Assembly: GCF_046195335.1 (NCBI RefSeq)
Contig: NZ_CP176093.1
Source: Methanospirillum lacunae
GTDB taxonomy: Archaea; Halobacteriota; Methanomicrobia; Methanomicrobiales; Methanospirillaceae
Length of the DNA stretch: 64,000 nucleotides
Strand: one strand, 5' to 3'
Shown here in pieces: positions 18,140 to 27,213 of the stretch. The first letter of the stretch is position 1. Every line of letters starts with the position of its first letter. The position numbers were made by a program, and so were the translations under genes. The notes beneath the pieces are model-generated. The model saw only the letters and a program-made list of their open reading frames with translations, was not told the origin of the DNA and ran no database searches.

Positions 18140-21100
18140 ATGAGATTACTCCATAATATTGCCCTCCTTCTGGTTGCGGTCACGCTTCTGCTGGCCTCAC
18201 CATGTATAGGAGCGGTGCAGGCTGAAAGCGGGAGTTCAACGACTCCTGATTCTTGCGGACCGATGAATGGCGGTCCATGTATAATTGCTGATTTTATAGG
18301 CAGTCCAACGACCGGGGACGCGCCACTGAGAGTTCAGTTCCTTGATGCTTCCAGCGGAAGGCCATCAGCATGGGCATGGGACTTTGGAGATGGCGGGACC
18401 GCATCAGCAGTCGCTGATCCGGTTCATACCTATACAAGGCCAGGAAAATACACTGTCAAACAGGTGGCATCCAGTCTGACAAACGGAACTAGTACCAAGG
18501 TTCGTGAAGCATACATTATTGTCCGTGATCCGACTCCAATTTCGGCAGACTTCATCGGGCATCCGACAGACGGATATGCTCCGCTTGATGTCCAGTTCTC
18601 TGATTGTACTATAGGGAATCCAGACCTCTGGAAATGGGACTTTGGGGATGGTTCCACAAGTAAAATCCAGAACCCGAATCACACATATCAGAGACCAGGG
18701 AAATACACAGTTACTCTCAATGCAAGCACTGCCCTTGGAGGAACAAGTACCAAGGTAAAGGAGGATTATATCACAGTTGAAGGACTCTGTAACATCAGTG
18801 CAGATTTCAGTTATACTCCGTCCACAGGAATTGCTCCATTGACTGTGCAGTTCACAGATCTCTCGTCAGGAAACCCAACCATGTGGGCATGGGACTTTGG
18901 GGATGGATCATCCGATATGGTAGCCAGCCCGAGCCATACCTTCACAAAACCCGGTACATATACTGTTCGTCTTGCTGCATCAAGCCAGAGTTGTGGTGAA
19001 GGAGTAAAGGAAAAGACAATTACTGTAAATCCATGTTCCATAAAGGCTGATTTCGTGGGTACTCCAAACAGTGGTACCGCACCGCTCACTGTGCAGTTCA
19101 CTGACAAGTCTATCGGGAACCCGACCATGTGGAAATGGGACTTCGGGGACGGGCCGATTCCAATGGACGCTGATGTATCATGCTCCGGTGGAGGATGTGG
19201 AAACATCGCGAACCCGACTCACACATACCTAGAGCCAGGAACATACACCGTTACCCTCACAGCAAGCAACCAGTACGGATGTTCTGACACAATTACAAAG
19301 CAGATGTATGTGGTTGTAGTTCCGGCATGCAGCATCAAAGCAGACTTTGTAGCGAGCCCGACCAATGGGTCAGCACCATTAACAGTCCAGTTCACTGACA
19401 AGTCAACCGGGAACCCAACCATGTGGAAGTGGGACTTCGGAGATGGGCCGATCCCCATGGACGCTGATGTCTCGTGCTCAGGCGGAGCATGTGATAACAT
19501 TGCAAACCCAACTCACACATATCGTGAGCCGGGAACATACACCGTTACCCTGACTGCAAGCAACCAGCAGGGATGCACAGATACAATATCCAAGAGTCAG
19601 TTTGTTGTTGTAGTTCCGGCATGCAGCATCAAAGCAGACTTTGTAGCGAGCCCAACCAACGGGTCAGCACCTCTCACTGTCCAGTTCACTGATAAGTCAA
19701 CAGGAAACCCAACAATGTGGAACTGGGACTTCGGAGACGGACCAATACCCATGAACGCTGATGTCTCGTGCTCAGGTGGAGCATGTGATAACATTGCAAA
19801 CCCAACTCACACATATCGTGAGCCGGGAACATACACCGTTACCCTGACTGCAAGCAACCAGCAGGGATGCACAGACACCATCTCAAAACAGTCATTTGTG
19901 GTTGTAGTTCCGGCATGCAGCATCAAAGCAGACTTTGTAGCGAGCCCAACCAACGGGTCAGCACCTCTCACTGTCCAGTTCACTGATAAGTCAACAGGAA
20001 ACCCAACAATGTGGAACTGGGACTTTGGAGACGGACCAATACCCATGAACGCTGATGTATCATGCTCTGGTGGAGGATGCAATAACATCGCAAATCCGAC
20101 TCACACATACCTAGAACCGGGAACATACACCGTTACCCTGACTGCAAGCAACCAGCAGGGATGCACAGACACCATCTCAAAACAGTCATTTGTGGTTGTA
20201 GTTCCGGCATGCAGCATCAAAGCAGACTTCGTAGCGAGCCCAACCAACGGGTCAGCACCTCTCACTGTCCAGTTCACTGATAAGTCAACCGGGAATCCGA
20301 CTATGTGGAACTGGGACTTTGGAGACGGACCAATACCCATGAACGCTGATGTCTCGTGCTCTGGTGGAGGATGCAATAACATCGCAAACCCGACTCACAC
20401 ATATCGTGAGCCGGGAACATACACCGTTACCCTGACTGCAAGCAACCAGCAGGGATGCACGGACACCATCTCAAAACAGTCATTTGTGGTTGTAGTTCCG
20501 GCATGCAGCATCAAAGCAGACTTTGTGGCAAATCCAACCAACGGGTCAGCACCTCTCACTGTCCAGTTCACTGATAAGTCAACAGGAAACCCAACAATGT
20601 GGAACTGGGACTTTGGAGACGGACCAATACCCATGAACGCTGATGTATCATGCTCTGGTGGAGGATGTAGTAACATCGCAAACCCGACTCACACATACCT
20701 AGAACCGGGAAAATACACCGTTACCCTGACTGCAAGCAACCAGCAGGGATGCACGGACACCATCTCAAAACAATCATTTGTGGTTGTAGTTCCGGCATGC
20801 AGCATCAAAGCAGACTTTGTGGCAAATCCAACCAACGGGTCAGCACCTCTCACTGTCCAGTTCACTGATAAGTCAACAGGAAACCCAACAATGTGGAACT
20901 GGGACTTTGGAGACGGACCAATACCCATGAACGCTGATGTATCATGCTCTGGTGGAGGATGTAGTAACATCGCAAACCCGACTCACACATACCTAGAACC
21001 GGGAAAATACACCGTTACCCTTACTGCAAGCAACCAGCAGGGATGCACAGATACAATATCCAAGAGTCAGTTTGTTGTTGTAGTTCCGGCATGCAGCATC

Positions 21101-22192
21101 AAAGCAGACTTTGTAGCAACCCCAACCAACGGGTCAGCACCTCTCACTGTCCAGTTCACTGATAAGTCAACAGGAAACCCAACAATGTGGAACTGGGACT
21201 TTGGAGACGGACCAATCCCAATGGATGCTGATGTGTCATGCTCGGGTGGAAGATGCGGAAACATCGCAAACCCGACTCACACATATCGCGAGCCAGGAAC
21301 ATACACCGTTACCCTTACTGCAAGCAACCAGCAGGGATGCACAGATACAATTTCAAAACAGTCATTCGTTGTCGTAGTTCCGGCATGCAGCATTGATACT
21401 AACTTCAGCGCCACCCCGGTATCAGGAGAAGCTCCACTGAAAGTTCAGTTTACAGATCTCTCAACAGGGAACCCAACCATGTGGAAGTGGGACTTCGGAG
21501 ATAAACAAGGTCCAATTCCAATGGATGCAGATGTGTCATGCTCGGGTGGAGGGTGCGATAACATCGCAAATCCAATACACACCTATCTAGATCCAGGGAC
21601 ATACACGGTGACCCTTACTGCAAGCAACCAGCAGGGATGCACAGATACTGAAACCAAGACAGCATTCATCACAGTTGGTAAAAAGCCAACAGAGGTAATA
21701 CCTCTCTATCCAGGCTGGAACTTTGTGTCAGTTCCGAAGAAACTTGCACCAGGATCTGATACAGCAAGCATTTTCAGTCATGTGGATGTCAAAGGTCACA
21801 GTGTATTTCAGTATGATTCAATGAGTCATGCATGGAATATTGTCAACCCGGGAACAATCATCAGACCGCTTGATGCATTCTGGATCTATTCAGGCGGAAT
21901 CGATAAGATCCCACTGGAATATGATACAAACCCGGTTCAGACCCCGCCAACCAAACAACTGAAGAAAGGATGGAACGGAGTAGGATTTACCGGAGTAACT
22001 CCAATTGAGGCGAAGTACACCTTCTTATCAGTACAGAATAGTTGGGTTAACTGTGTCGGATTTGATGGATCATCACAGCGGTATAACACAATGATCATCA
22101 AGGGAAGCAACGACAATACCATGCTCGGACCATACAACGGTTACTGGTTGTACATGTCAGCAGATGGAATTCTTGCAGCAAATGCTGCATAA
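18140..22192 (+). CDS. Giant secreted surface protein with twelve PKD domains and shared C-terminal domain
   Basis: A 1350-residue secreted protein made almost wholly of PKD domains. The signal peptide is MRLLHNIALLLVAVTLLLAS followed by PCIGAVQAES. PKD 1-3 are ordinary (WDFGDGG, WDFGDGS). PKD 4-12 carry the phrase WDFGDGPIPM (WDFGDKQGPIPM in the twelfth) and a Cys loop (ADVSCSGGGC) before HTY. PKD 5-11 are seven nearly identical 98-residue units. The shared C-terminal domain occupies ~1187-1350. Unlike its two upstream paralogues it has no beta-propeller. A TTG at 18101 would add 13 residues including WWW before the signal peptide; ATG at 18140, preceded by a GGTGGTGGG stretch, gives a cleaner start. 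It is separated from the second paralogue by ~230 bases, so it may have its own promoter. Likely an adhesin or sheath component (inference). Confidence 0.87.
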   Translation: MRLLHNIALLLVAVTLLLASPCIGAVQAESGSSTTPDSCGPMNGGPCIIADFIGSPTTGDAPLRVQFLDASSGRPSAWAWDFGDGGTASAVADPVHTYTRPGKYTVKQVASSLTNGTSTKVREAYIIVRDPTPISADFIGHPTDGYAPLDVQFSDCTIGNPDLWKWDFGDGSTSKIQNPNHTYQRPGKYTVTLNASTALGGTSTKVKEDYITVEGLCNISADFSYTPSTGIAPLTVQFTDLSSGNPTMWAWDFGDGSSDMVASPSHTFTKPGTYTVRLAASSQSCGEGVKEKTITVNPCSIKADFVGTPNSGTAPLTVQFTDKSIGNPTMWKWDFGDGPIPMDADVSCSGGGCGNIANPTHTYLEPGTYTVTLTASNQYGCSDTITKQMYVVVVPACSIKADFVASPTNGSAPLTVQFTDKSTGNPTMWKWDFGDGPIPMDADVSCSGGACDNIANPTHTYREPGTYTVTLTASNQQGCTDTISKSQFVVVVPACSIKADFVASPTNGSAPLTVQFTDKSTGNPTMWNWDFGDGPIPMNADVSCSGGACDNIANPTHTYREPGTYTVTLTASNQQGCTDTISKQSFVVVVPACSIKADFVASPTNGSAPLTVQFTDKSTGNPTMWNWDFGDGPIPMNADVSCSGGGCNNIANPTHTYLEPGTYTVTLTASNQQGCTDTISKQSFVVVVPACSIKADFVASPTNGSAPLTVQFTDKSTGNPTMWNWDFGDGPIPMNADVSCSGGGCNNIANPTHTYREPGTYTVTLTASNQQGCTDTISKQSFVVVVPACSIKADFVANPTNGSAPLTVQFTDKSTGNPTMWNWDFGDGPIPMNADVSCSGGGCSNIANPTHTYLEPGKYTVTLTASNQQGCTDTISKQSFVVVVPACSIKADFVANPTNGSAPLTVQFTDKSTGNPTMWNWDFGDGPIPMNADVSCSGGGCSNIANPTHTYLEPGKYTVTLTASNQQGCTDTISKSQFVVVVPACSIKADFVATPTNGSAPLTVQFTDKSTGNPTMWNWDFGDGPIPMDADVSCSGGRCGNIANPTHTYREPGTYTVTLTASNQQGCTDTISKQSFVVVVPACSIDTNFSATPVSGEAPLKVQFTDLSTGNPTMWKWDFGDKQGPIPMDADVSCSGGGCDNIANPIHTYLDPGTYTVTLTASNQQGCTDTETKTAFITVGKKPTEVIPLYPGWNFVSVPKKLAPGSDTASIFSHVDVKGHSVFQYDSMSHAWNIVNPGTIIRPLDAFWIYSGGIDKIPLEYDTNPVQTPPTKQLKKGWNGVGFTGVTPIEAKYTFLSVQNSWVNCVGFDGSSQRYNTMIIKGSNDNTMLGPYNGYWLYMSADGILAANAA
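19328..21385 (+). repeat. Seven tandem 294-bp repeats encoding PKD domains
   Basis: The phrase tgcagcatcaaagcagactt recurs at 19328, 19622, 19916, 20210, 20504, 20798 and 21092, exactly 294 bases apart, with a diverged start at 21386 and a diverged preceding unit at 19034. Units differ by scattered substitutions only, with no indels. Some variants alternate between units (KSQF/KQSF, REPGT/LEPGT/LEPGK, KWDFG/NWDFG), a pattern expected from recombination among copies. Confidence 0.95.
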
Positions 22193-22197
22193 TCCCT

Positions 22198-22218
22198 ATT
22201 TTTAAATTATTTAAAAAT
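22198..22218. terminator. AT-only palindrome between convergent genes
   Basis: ATTTTTAAA and TTTAAAAAT form a perfect 9-bp stem with a TTA loop. It fills the 25-base gap between the convergent third surface-protein gene and the HD-domain gene and presents a T-tract to transcripts from either side, so it may act as a bidirectional terminator. Confidence 0.45.
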
Positions 22219-23399
22219 CAGATAAGCCGGTTCTGACGTGTCAGCGGCCTGATGTGAAGTAACTCCCTGGCAGCCATTCTGACTTCATTGATTACAGGTT
22301 CGGGTGCATACACACCAACCCGCCACTGGGTACGACGGGTCTCATTTAGGGTTGTTACCAGTGGAGACACCTCCTCTAGAGGCAGAAGATTGTCTCTGTC
22401 CTGTACCTGAACCTTTATAGACATATCACGGGGAAAAGCAGGAATGTCCACAAGAACTTCCCGTGGCATTACTCCTGCCTGTTCAGCGATCCGTCCTGCA
22501 AGTTCTCGTTCACGTTCATTCGAATCGTTAGCGAGTCTTAAAGAGGCTGATACTTCTTCTTTGCCAAGATAGAGTGAACGTTTAAAAAGACGCCTGTAAT
22601 AAAGGTCTTCAGCCAGGTGCCTGACATCAGAATACTCAGAACAAAGGAGGGCTTGCATGCATGCGGCATCATCCATCCGTATCATCTTTTCCATGATCCC
22701 GGTTGGATCAATTCTACTTTGTTCATAAACCGCAGTCGAAAAGATCTTCTCTGCAATTCTGCTCACATGATGATAATACACTGCAGGCCTCATCAGGGTT
22801 CTTGCAATAAGAAGTGATTCAGCAGCCTGCACACCACTCTCATCAAGGACAATCTCCCCATTAGAAAGACGGGTGGCACGGATCAGACGCCCGGAGTCCA
22901 CTGTCCCATATGGAACACCAGTGTAATGTGCATCACGAAGCAGGTAATCCATCCGATCCACATCAAGATCGCCATGAATGATACTCGCCAGGGGATGTGT
23001 TCCCTCTATCATCAGGCAGACTTCGACTGGATCTACATCAATTCGCTCAAGTTCATCATTAAGACTGCTTTTAGTTATCAGATCCCTGACATCTGTGTGT
23101 GATCTTCCTAGTGACTCTGATGCAATTCCTTCAATAGCATGAGAAAACGGGCCGTGACCGATATCATGGAGAAGAGCAGCAGTCGTAACAAGCAGATGAT
23201 CCTCTTTTGCAAGTTCAATCTGCTTTGACATCAGGGATGCAAGATGCATGGCCCCAAGAGAGTGCTCAAACCGCGTATGATGTGCTCCGGGGTAGACCAG
23301 AAATGAAAACCCGAGCTGGCGGACATACCGGAGCCGCTGTATTTCCGGTGAATCAACAAGGGGGAGCAGTTCAGGCTCGACCTGGATGTACCCATGCAC
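22218..23399 (-). CDS. HD-domain phosphohydrolase, SAMHD1/dGTPase-like
   Basis: A 393-residue soluble metal-dependent phosphohydrolase of the archaeal dNTPase/SAMHD1-like HD family. The catalytic core is clear: HTRFEHSLGAMHLA supplies the first His, LLHDIGHGPFSH the HD pair and HxxxxH, and IHGDLDVDRMDYLLRDAHYTG the last Asp. Likely substrates are dNTPs or related nucleotides (family inference). The first usable start codon is GTG at 23399 (VHGYIQVEPEL). The family consensus begins IKDPVHGYI, and this gene has in-frame codons for AIKDP just upstream but no ATG, GTG or TTG there, so the true start is uncertain. It is divergent from cofD and convergent with the third surface-protein gene. Confidence 0.88.
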   Translation of the reverse strand: MHGYIQVEPELLPLVDSPEIQRLRYVRQLGFSFLVYPGAHHTRFEHSLGAMHLASLMSKQIELAKEDHLLVTTAALLHDIGHGPFSHAIEGIASESLGRSHTDVRDLITKSSLNDELERIDVDPVEVCLMIEGTHPLASIIHGDLDVDRMDYLLRDAHYTGVPYGTVDSGRLIRATRLSNGEIVLDESGVQAAESLLIARTLMRPAVYYHHVSRIAEKIFSTAVYEQSRIDPTGIMEKMIRMDDAACMQALLCSEYSDVRHLAEDLYYRRLFKRSLYLGKEEVSASLRLANDSNERERELAGRIAEQAGVMPREVLVDIPAFPRDMSIKVQVQDRDNLLPLEEVSPLVTTLNETRRTQWRVGVYAPEPVINEVRMAARELLHIRPLTRQNRLI

Positions 23400-23478
23400 C
23401 GGGTCTTTGATCGCTTTTATAATTCACCGGCCTTTGTCTGTGATGGTATTCGTATGGCAGTTTTAAGTTTCTTCCGGG

Positions 23479-24405
23479 ATGAGTCTATCATGGGAAGATA
23501 CTATAACTGTAACATTTCTTTCTGGTGGAACGGGGACACCTAAACTTCTACAGGGTGCAAGACTGGCCCTGAACGACAAAGATATCGCTGTCATCGTCAA
23601 TACGGCAGAAGACCTCTGGTACCAGGGCGGACATATCTCTCCTGATATCGACACGGTGATGTACCTCTTTGCCGGGATTCTCAACACCAAAACCTGGTGG
23701 GGAATTGACGGGGATACATTCGTGACACATGAACAGTTCAGGTCCATCGGAGTTGACACATACCTCGCAGTCGGAGACAAAGACAGGGCTGTTGAACTTC
23801 TCAGAGGAGAACTGCTCAAGGAAGGGATGACACTTTCGCAGGCAACCTGTGATCTCAGTTCACGGTTGTCAGTTCATGCAACAATCATCCCGATGACAGA
23901 CCAGGAATACACCACGATGATTGAAACCAAAGACGGGATCATTCATTTTCAGGAGTACTGGGTCAAACACAGGGGAAGTGTGGAAATCAGTAAGGTGCTC
24001 AGGGTTCCTGAGAGGAGACCAGATGCCTCCACCGGAGCACTGGAAGCCATGAAGAAGAGCGATCTCATCATCATCGGCCCGAGTAACCCGATAACTAGCA
24101 TCTCACCAATTCTCGAGTGCAACGGAATTATTGATCTGCTCAAACAAAAACCGGTGGTTGCGGTCAGTCCATTTATCGGCGACAAACCGGTGAGCGGGCC
24201 AGCCAGGGATCTCATGGTTGCCCGGGGATTTGAACCGACTTCAGCCGGTGTGTACGCAGCGTATGCAGAATTTGTCGATCTCTTTGTTCAGGATATCCGT
24301 GATCCGGTTGATGTACCTGGTGCCATACGATGTGATACCCTGATGACGAGCCCTGACATTTCAAAAGGGATTATTGATCTCATTTTAGATCGGATGCCGG
24401 TCTGA
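23479..24405 (+). CDS. cofD: 2-phospho-L-lactate transferase CofD
   Basis: Enzyme of coenzyme F420 synthesis that transfers a lactyl (or enolpyruvyl) phosphate from the guanylyl-activated donor to the deazaflavin Fo. The 308-residue protein has the family N-terminus TVTFLSGGTGTPKLLQGA, the NTAEDLWYQGGHISPDIDTVMY region, the DVFVTHEQ-like TFVTHEQFRSIGVDTYLAVGDKD and the IIGPSNPITSISPIL motif near residue 200. F420 is the hydride carrier of methanogenesis. It starts 79 bases from the divergent HD gene and stands alone as a transcription unit; the genes on its right run the other way. CofC and CofE are not in the window. Confidence 0.95.
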   Translation: MSLSWEDTITVTFLSGGTGTPKLLQGARLALNDKDIAVIVNTAEDLWYQGGHISPDIDTVMYLFAGILNTKTWWGIDGDTFVTHEQFRSIGVDTYLAVGDKDRAVELLRGELLKEGMTLSQATCDLSSRLSVHATIIPMTDQEYTTMIETKDGIIHFQEYWVKHRGSVEISKVLRVPERRPDASTGALEAMKKSDLIIIGPSNPITSISPILECNGIIDLLKQKPVVAVSPFIGDKPVSGPARDLMVARGFEPTSAGVYAAYAEFVDLFVQDIRDPVDVPGAIRCDTLMTSPDISKGIIDLILDRMPV

Positions 24406-24459
24406 TGCGTGTCGTGATGTGTGTGTAAAATGGGATCTGGCAGGATAGTGCCTGCACCC

Positions 24460-25800
24460 TTACGTATTTTGTGCTGCACGGTTCAGAAGACCTGCTGCTG
24501 CATCTGCTGCGCCAGAAAGGATTGCGGTTTCTCCCGGGATCTCCTTTTCATACATCAATACCCTGCCATTGCAGAGTACCGTACTGACCTGACATCCTGA
24601 TGCCGAGTATACCAGGTTCGAAACCGGATTGTGGAGCGGAACCATTGAGGGATGATCTAGTGATACCAGCACGATATCTGCCGCCTGTCCCACTACTATC
24701 GATCCGCCAGGTATTCCCAGGGCTTTAGCCCCGCATGAAGTTGCCATGGAAAGGGCTTCTTCAGCAGGAAGGAGAGTATCCTGTTTCCAGAAGAACTTCT
24801 GGCCTATTGCGGCGACCTTCATCTCCTCGAAAAGATCCAGGTTGTTGTTTGAGGAGCACCCGTCTGTTGCAAGGGCCACATTTACCCCGGCACTTCGAAG
24901 AGAAGGATATGGCATTGCCCGGCCGGTTGCGAGTTTCATATTACTTACCGGATTATGGGCCACATGACATCCTCGTTCTGCAAGGAGCCGGCAGTCTTCA
25001 TCCTCAAGCCAACAGCCATGAGCAGCGAGAGTTCGCTCTGACAGGCATCCACACTGGTCAAGAAGGACAGCAGGGGTAACCCCATGAGCTTTTTTGCAGT
25101 CAATCACCTCCTGCTCGGTCTCACTCAGGTGGATGTGAAGCATGATATCCTCATCCTTACTGTACGACCCACACCACTCAAGATGTTCAGGTGGCACGGT
25201 GTATGGGGCGTGGGGCCCAACTGCCGGAGTGATGCGCGGATTGTTCATCCCCCTGATATGGGAGACCAGGTTCTCTGTTGCCTTCACCTCTGACTCGAAC
25301 TTTTCAGCGAGACCGAAGGTGATGAATCCATGGCAGAGAACCCCACGTATCCCACTTTCATCAACCGCTCGTGCAGCATCTTCCATGAAGAAGTACATGT
25401 CATTGAACGCAACGGTTCCACTCCTGATCATCTCAAGGCAGGCAAGCTTTGTTCCCCAATACACATCTTCGCCTGTGAGATGCGCTTCTAGTGGCCAGAT
25501 CTTCTCAGAAAGCCACTGCTGCAAGTGCATATCATCCGCATATCCCCGAAGCAGGGTCATGGCAGCATGCGTGTGGGCATTTACAAGCCCGGGAATGGCA
25601 AGAGTCTTTTCTGCTGATATCTGGTGTTCTGCCTCGCTCCTGCACTTTTTTGATACCCCTTCACCAATATCGCGAATCGTGCCGGTCTCATCAATAAAAA
25701 TGTCAACATTCCGATCTCCGATCCTGGTTCCGGTGATGAGGATTGAACCCTTATTTGTAAAGAGATCCGGGTCATGTACACACGCACTCATGGTTCTCAT
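24460..25800 (-). CDS. dadD: 5'-deoxyadenosine / MTA / SAH deaminase
   Basis: A 446-residue amidohydrolase of the MTA/SAH deaminase group; in methanogens the family member DadD deaminates 5'-deoxyadenosine, methylthioadenosine and S-adenosylhomocysteine, recycling products of radical-SAM and methylation reactions. Visible residues are the zinc-binding HTH in GLVNAHTHAAMTLLRGYADDM, the substrate-side MYFFMEDAARA, HLSETEQE, AHGCWLE and the Asp in LATDGCSSNNNLD. Starts at 25800 or three codons later are equally possible. It is divergent from aspS. Related ATZ/TRZ chlorohydrolases share the fold, but the HxH...HLSETxxE pattern and methanogen context favour the adenosine-type deaminase. Confidence 0.9.
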   Translation of the reverse strand: MRTMSACVHDPDLFTNKGSILITGTRIGDRNVDIFIDETGTIRDIGEGVSKKCRSEAEHQISAEKTLAIPGLVNAHTHAAMTLLRGYADDMHLQQWLSEKIWPLEAHLTGEDVYWGTKLACLEMIRSGTVAFNDMYFFMEDAARAVDESGIRGVLCHGFITFGLAEKFESEVKATENLVSHIRGMNNPRITPAVGPHAPYTVPPEHLEWCGSYSKDEDIMLHIHLSETEQEVIDCKKAHGVTPAVLLDQCGCLSERTLAAHGCWLEDEDCRLLAERGCHVAHNPVSNMKLATGRAMPYPSLRSAGVNVALATDGCSSNNNLDLFEEMKVAAIGQKFFWKQDTLLPAEEALSMATSCGAKALGIPGGSIVVGQAADIVLVSLDHPSMVPLHNPVSNLVYSASGCQVSTVLCNGRVLMYEKEIPGETAILSGAADAAAGLLNRAAQNT

Positions 25801-25911
25801 TAGTACCTCGCTGGCATGAACGCATAAGGGCTTTGTATCATCCCCTGTCTCTGCGGGTCAGGATCGGCACCAAAGGTTTTGGCCCTGTATGTGCAAGTAC
25901 TAGGGTTGCAT

Positions 25912-27204
25912 ATGCGAGTCCCTATCAATACCATCACTCCTGAGTCAACCTCAGCAGATATTACCGGATGGGCACACGAGATCCGTGATCTCGGAGGCCT
26001 TGCTTTTCTCCTCCTCAGAGACCGGACCGGAATCATCCAGGTCACTGTACCTAAGAAGAAGGCTACACCTCAGGTTGTTGAGGCACTCAAGGACATCTCC
26101 CGTGAGTCAGTAGTCAGGGTCACCGGAACCGTCAAACCGGAAGGAAAGGCTCCTGGTGGCCGTGAGGTTATTCCTGACGCTATCGAGGTTGTCAGTAAGG
26201 CTGCAACCCCGCTCCCGCTCGATGTTGCCGAGAAGGTTCCTGCAGAACTAGACACCAGGCTTGATAACCGGTTCCTTGATGCACGCAGGCCCCGTGTGAG
26301 CGCAGTCTTCAAGATCCGCAGTGCTGTCCAGCACGCAACCCGAAATTTCCTCTTTGACAATGATTTTATCGAGATAACAACCTCCAAGATTGTTGCTGCA
26401 GCAACCGAGGGAGGCACTGAACTCTTCCCAATCGCATATTTTGAGAAAGAGGCGTTTCTCAACCAAAGCCCGCAACTCTATAAACAAATGATGATGGCTG
26501 CAGGATTTGAGAAGGTCTACGAGATCGGACCGATATTCAGGGCAGAAGAGCACAATACAACCAAGCACCTGAATGAGGCAACCTCAATAGATGTCGAGGT
26601 TTCGTTTGCCACCCATGAAGATGTTATGCAGGTGCTCGAAGACCTTGTGCGTTCTGTTTACTCTTTCGTGGACAAGAACTGCAGTACTGCGATTGCTGAT
26701 CTTGAAATAGACTCATTCGCTGTTCCTGAGAAGAACTTCCCCCGGCTTTCGTATACTGATGCCATCGAGATCGCAAGCAGGGGAATGAATGATCCGATCA
26801 AGTTCGGCGATGATATCGGCACCGCTGCGGAGAAGGTCATCGGCGAAGAGATGGGGCGTCATTACTTCATTGTAGACTGGCCCAGTTCAATCAGACCATA
26901 TTACGCAATGCCATACGAGAACGAACCCGAGATCTGTAAGGCATTTGATATGATGCACCCCAGAATGGAACTCTCAAGTGGAGCACAACGTGTTCACCAG
27001 CATGATCTCCTCGTCACGCAGATCACAAAGAAAGGTCTGAATCCAGATAACTTTGAATTCTACTTAAGCCCATTCAAGTATGGTATGCCTCCGCATGCCG
27101 GGTGGGGTCTTGGTGCAGACCGGCTGGTTGCAACGATGCTTGGACTGCAGAATGTCAGAGAAGCAGTACTGTTCCCACGTGACCGCCACCGTGTGGTTCC
27201 CTGA
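25912..27204 (+). CDS. aspS: Aspartyl-tRNA synthetase, archaeal type
   Basis: Class IIb synthetase charging tRNA-Asp, 430 residues, the short archaeal form without the bacterial GAD insertion. The N-terminal OB-fold binds the anticodon (DITGWAHEIRDLGGLAFLLLRDRTG). Class II motif 1 lies around FKIRSAVQHATRNFL, motif 2 is YEIGPIFRAEEHNTTKHLNEATSIDVE, and motif 3 is AGWGLGADRLVATMLGLQNVREAVLFPRDRHR. ATG at 25912 (MRVPINTIT) is preferred; a TTG at 25879 would add 11 residues without similarity. Methanogens lacking AsnRS use a non-discriminating AspRS with GatCAB; that cannot be decided here. It is followed after nine bases by metE and probably co-transcribed with it. Confidence 0.96.
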   Translation: MRVPINTITPESTSADITGWAHEIRDLGGLAFLLLRDRTGIIQVTVPKKKATPQVVEALKDISRESVVRVTGTVKPEGKAPGGREVIPDAIEVVSKAATPLPLDVAEKVPAELDTRLDNRFLDARRPRVSAVFKIRSAVQHATRNFLFDNDFIEITTSKIVAAATEGGTELFPIAYFEKEAFLNQSPQLYKQMMMAAGFEKVYEIGPIFRAEEHNTTKHLNEATSIDVEVSFATHEDVMQVLEDLVRSVYSFVDKNCSTAIADLEIDSFAVPEKNFPRLSYTDAIEIASRGMNDPIKFGDDIGTAAEKVIGEEMGRHYFIVDWPSSIRPYYAMPYENEPEICKAFDMMHPRMELSSGAQRVHQHDLLVTQITKKGLNPDNFEFYLSPFKYGMPPHAGWGLGADRLVATMLGLQNVREAVLFPRDRHRVVP

Positions 27205-27213
27205 AAACCTATC

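Noticed and set aside
19219..20970. A series of 93-codon open frames on the minus strand, spaced 294 bases apart
   Set aside because: They are shadows of the plus-strand PKD repeats: the same period, the same repeat sequence read in reverse, and no ribosome binding sites.
19328..21385. Possible CRISPR array because of the regular repeat
   Set aside because: The repeat unit is 294 bases, in frame and fully coding, with no spacers.
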